Source: Nemopilema nomurai
Taxonomy: Eukaryota > Cnidaria > Scyphozoa > Rhizostomeae > Rhizostomatidae
NCBI GenBank assembly: GCA_003864495.1
Contig: ML133471.1
Coordinates: 3,284,257-3,348,256, forward strand
DNA: 64,000 bases
Direction: 5' to 3'
The translations under genes were made by a program, and so were the position numbers. This document shows, in pieces, positions 63,511 to 64,000 of the stretch (positions within the stretch are counted from its first letter, which is position 1; each line of letters opens with the position of its first letter). The notes below the pieces were generated by a model. That model worked only from the letters and a program-made list of their open reading frames with translations, ran no database searches and was not told the origin of the DNA.

Positions 63511-64000
63511 TCTTTGGAGCCCATCCATGTAAGAAATTGATTGCAAACAAGCTTGAATGATTTTCCAGTGAATGAAAGAATGAAATTTTATATCCTTTAT
63601 TAAGAAACGTGTTAAAATATCAGGCTGAAATGGTTTTGATTCATTGGGTAGAAAATATAAAATTTCAGGCGATAGGCTTTAATTAACTGAAGGTTCTTAT
63701 ATGCGGGTTTTCACTGTATGGCAGTTAACTCTAGAAAGTGACCATGGCAGTGAGCGACGGTCACTAGGCTTTTGATTGGGCTGCCCCATCCCGCATGGCC
63801 ACACCCGACCCCCTTCGTTCATAAAATCCAAGGATGTTCTGGTAAACTCCTAAATCATCTGACACAAACCAGACACAGAAGGGGCCCTGCTTTTCGCATC
63901 TCGAATCGTTTTTCTTAACACTCATGAGGAGAAGGGCGTGGACACGAGAAAACAACTGTTTCTATGCCAACAGTTGCTTTGTGTAAACGAATGCCTCTTT

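Overview
This window looks like nuclear DNA from an intron-rich, AT-rich early-branching animal. A cnidarian, probably an anthozoan, is my best guess, but that is inference. The evidence is animal-only families (a paired-like homeodomain protein with an eh1 motif, an Ig-domain receptor tyrosine kinase, an ENPP ectophosphodiesterase with a nuclease domain, NBAS), GT-AG introns throughout, DNA transposons of PIF/Harbinger, hAT-like and mariner-like type, and no operon-like packing. Almost all genes are split into exons of 20-300 bases. I rebuilt the gene models by hand, joining exons by splice consensus, codon phase and remembered family similarity.

Layout. (1) About 202-10432, minus: the first 27 coding exons of an NBAS gene (Golgi-ER tethering, NRZ complex, also a nonsense-mediated decay factor); the rest lies beyond the left edge. 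(2) 10433-14253: no gene; a 619-bp MITE with TAA target duplications, low-complexity repeats, and one unplaced small ORF. (3) 14254-20462, minus: a complete three-exon paired-like homeobox gene (213 aa) with an N-terminal eh1/octapeptide repressor motif. (4) 22.49-25.56 kb: a 3-kb minisatellite of 15-bp units with a higher-order period near 445 bp. (5) 26120-33069, minus: a complete 14-exon receptor tyrosine kinase (509 aa; signal peptide, one Ig-like domain, one TM helix, intact kinase). (6) 33-42 kb: a transposon-rich gap with a decayed Harbinger transposase, a convergent MADF-BESS partner ORF, a second internally deleted Harbinger, and several MITE copies, one truncated by another. (7) 42098-45293, plus: a five-exon gene of unknown family (315 aa), perhaps a beta-trefoil protein without signal peptide. 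(8) 45584-about 62024, minus: a large ENPP1-3-type gene, convergent with the previous one. One long intron of it holds (9) a single-exon TspO/MBR-like membrane protein gene (55129-55998) with its own TATA box.

The genes are unrelated in function, as is usual for an animal locus. The most unusual points are: the ENPP nuclease domain keeps the DRGH-Asn-Glu signature that vertebrate ENPPs have lost; the exon with the ENPP nucleophile could not be found in the intron that hosts the TspO-like gene; the unknown trefoil-like gene; and the higher-order minisatellite between the homeobox and receptor kinase genes.
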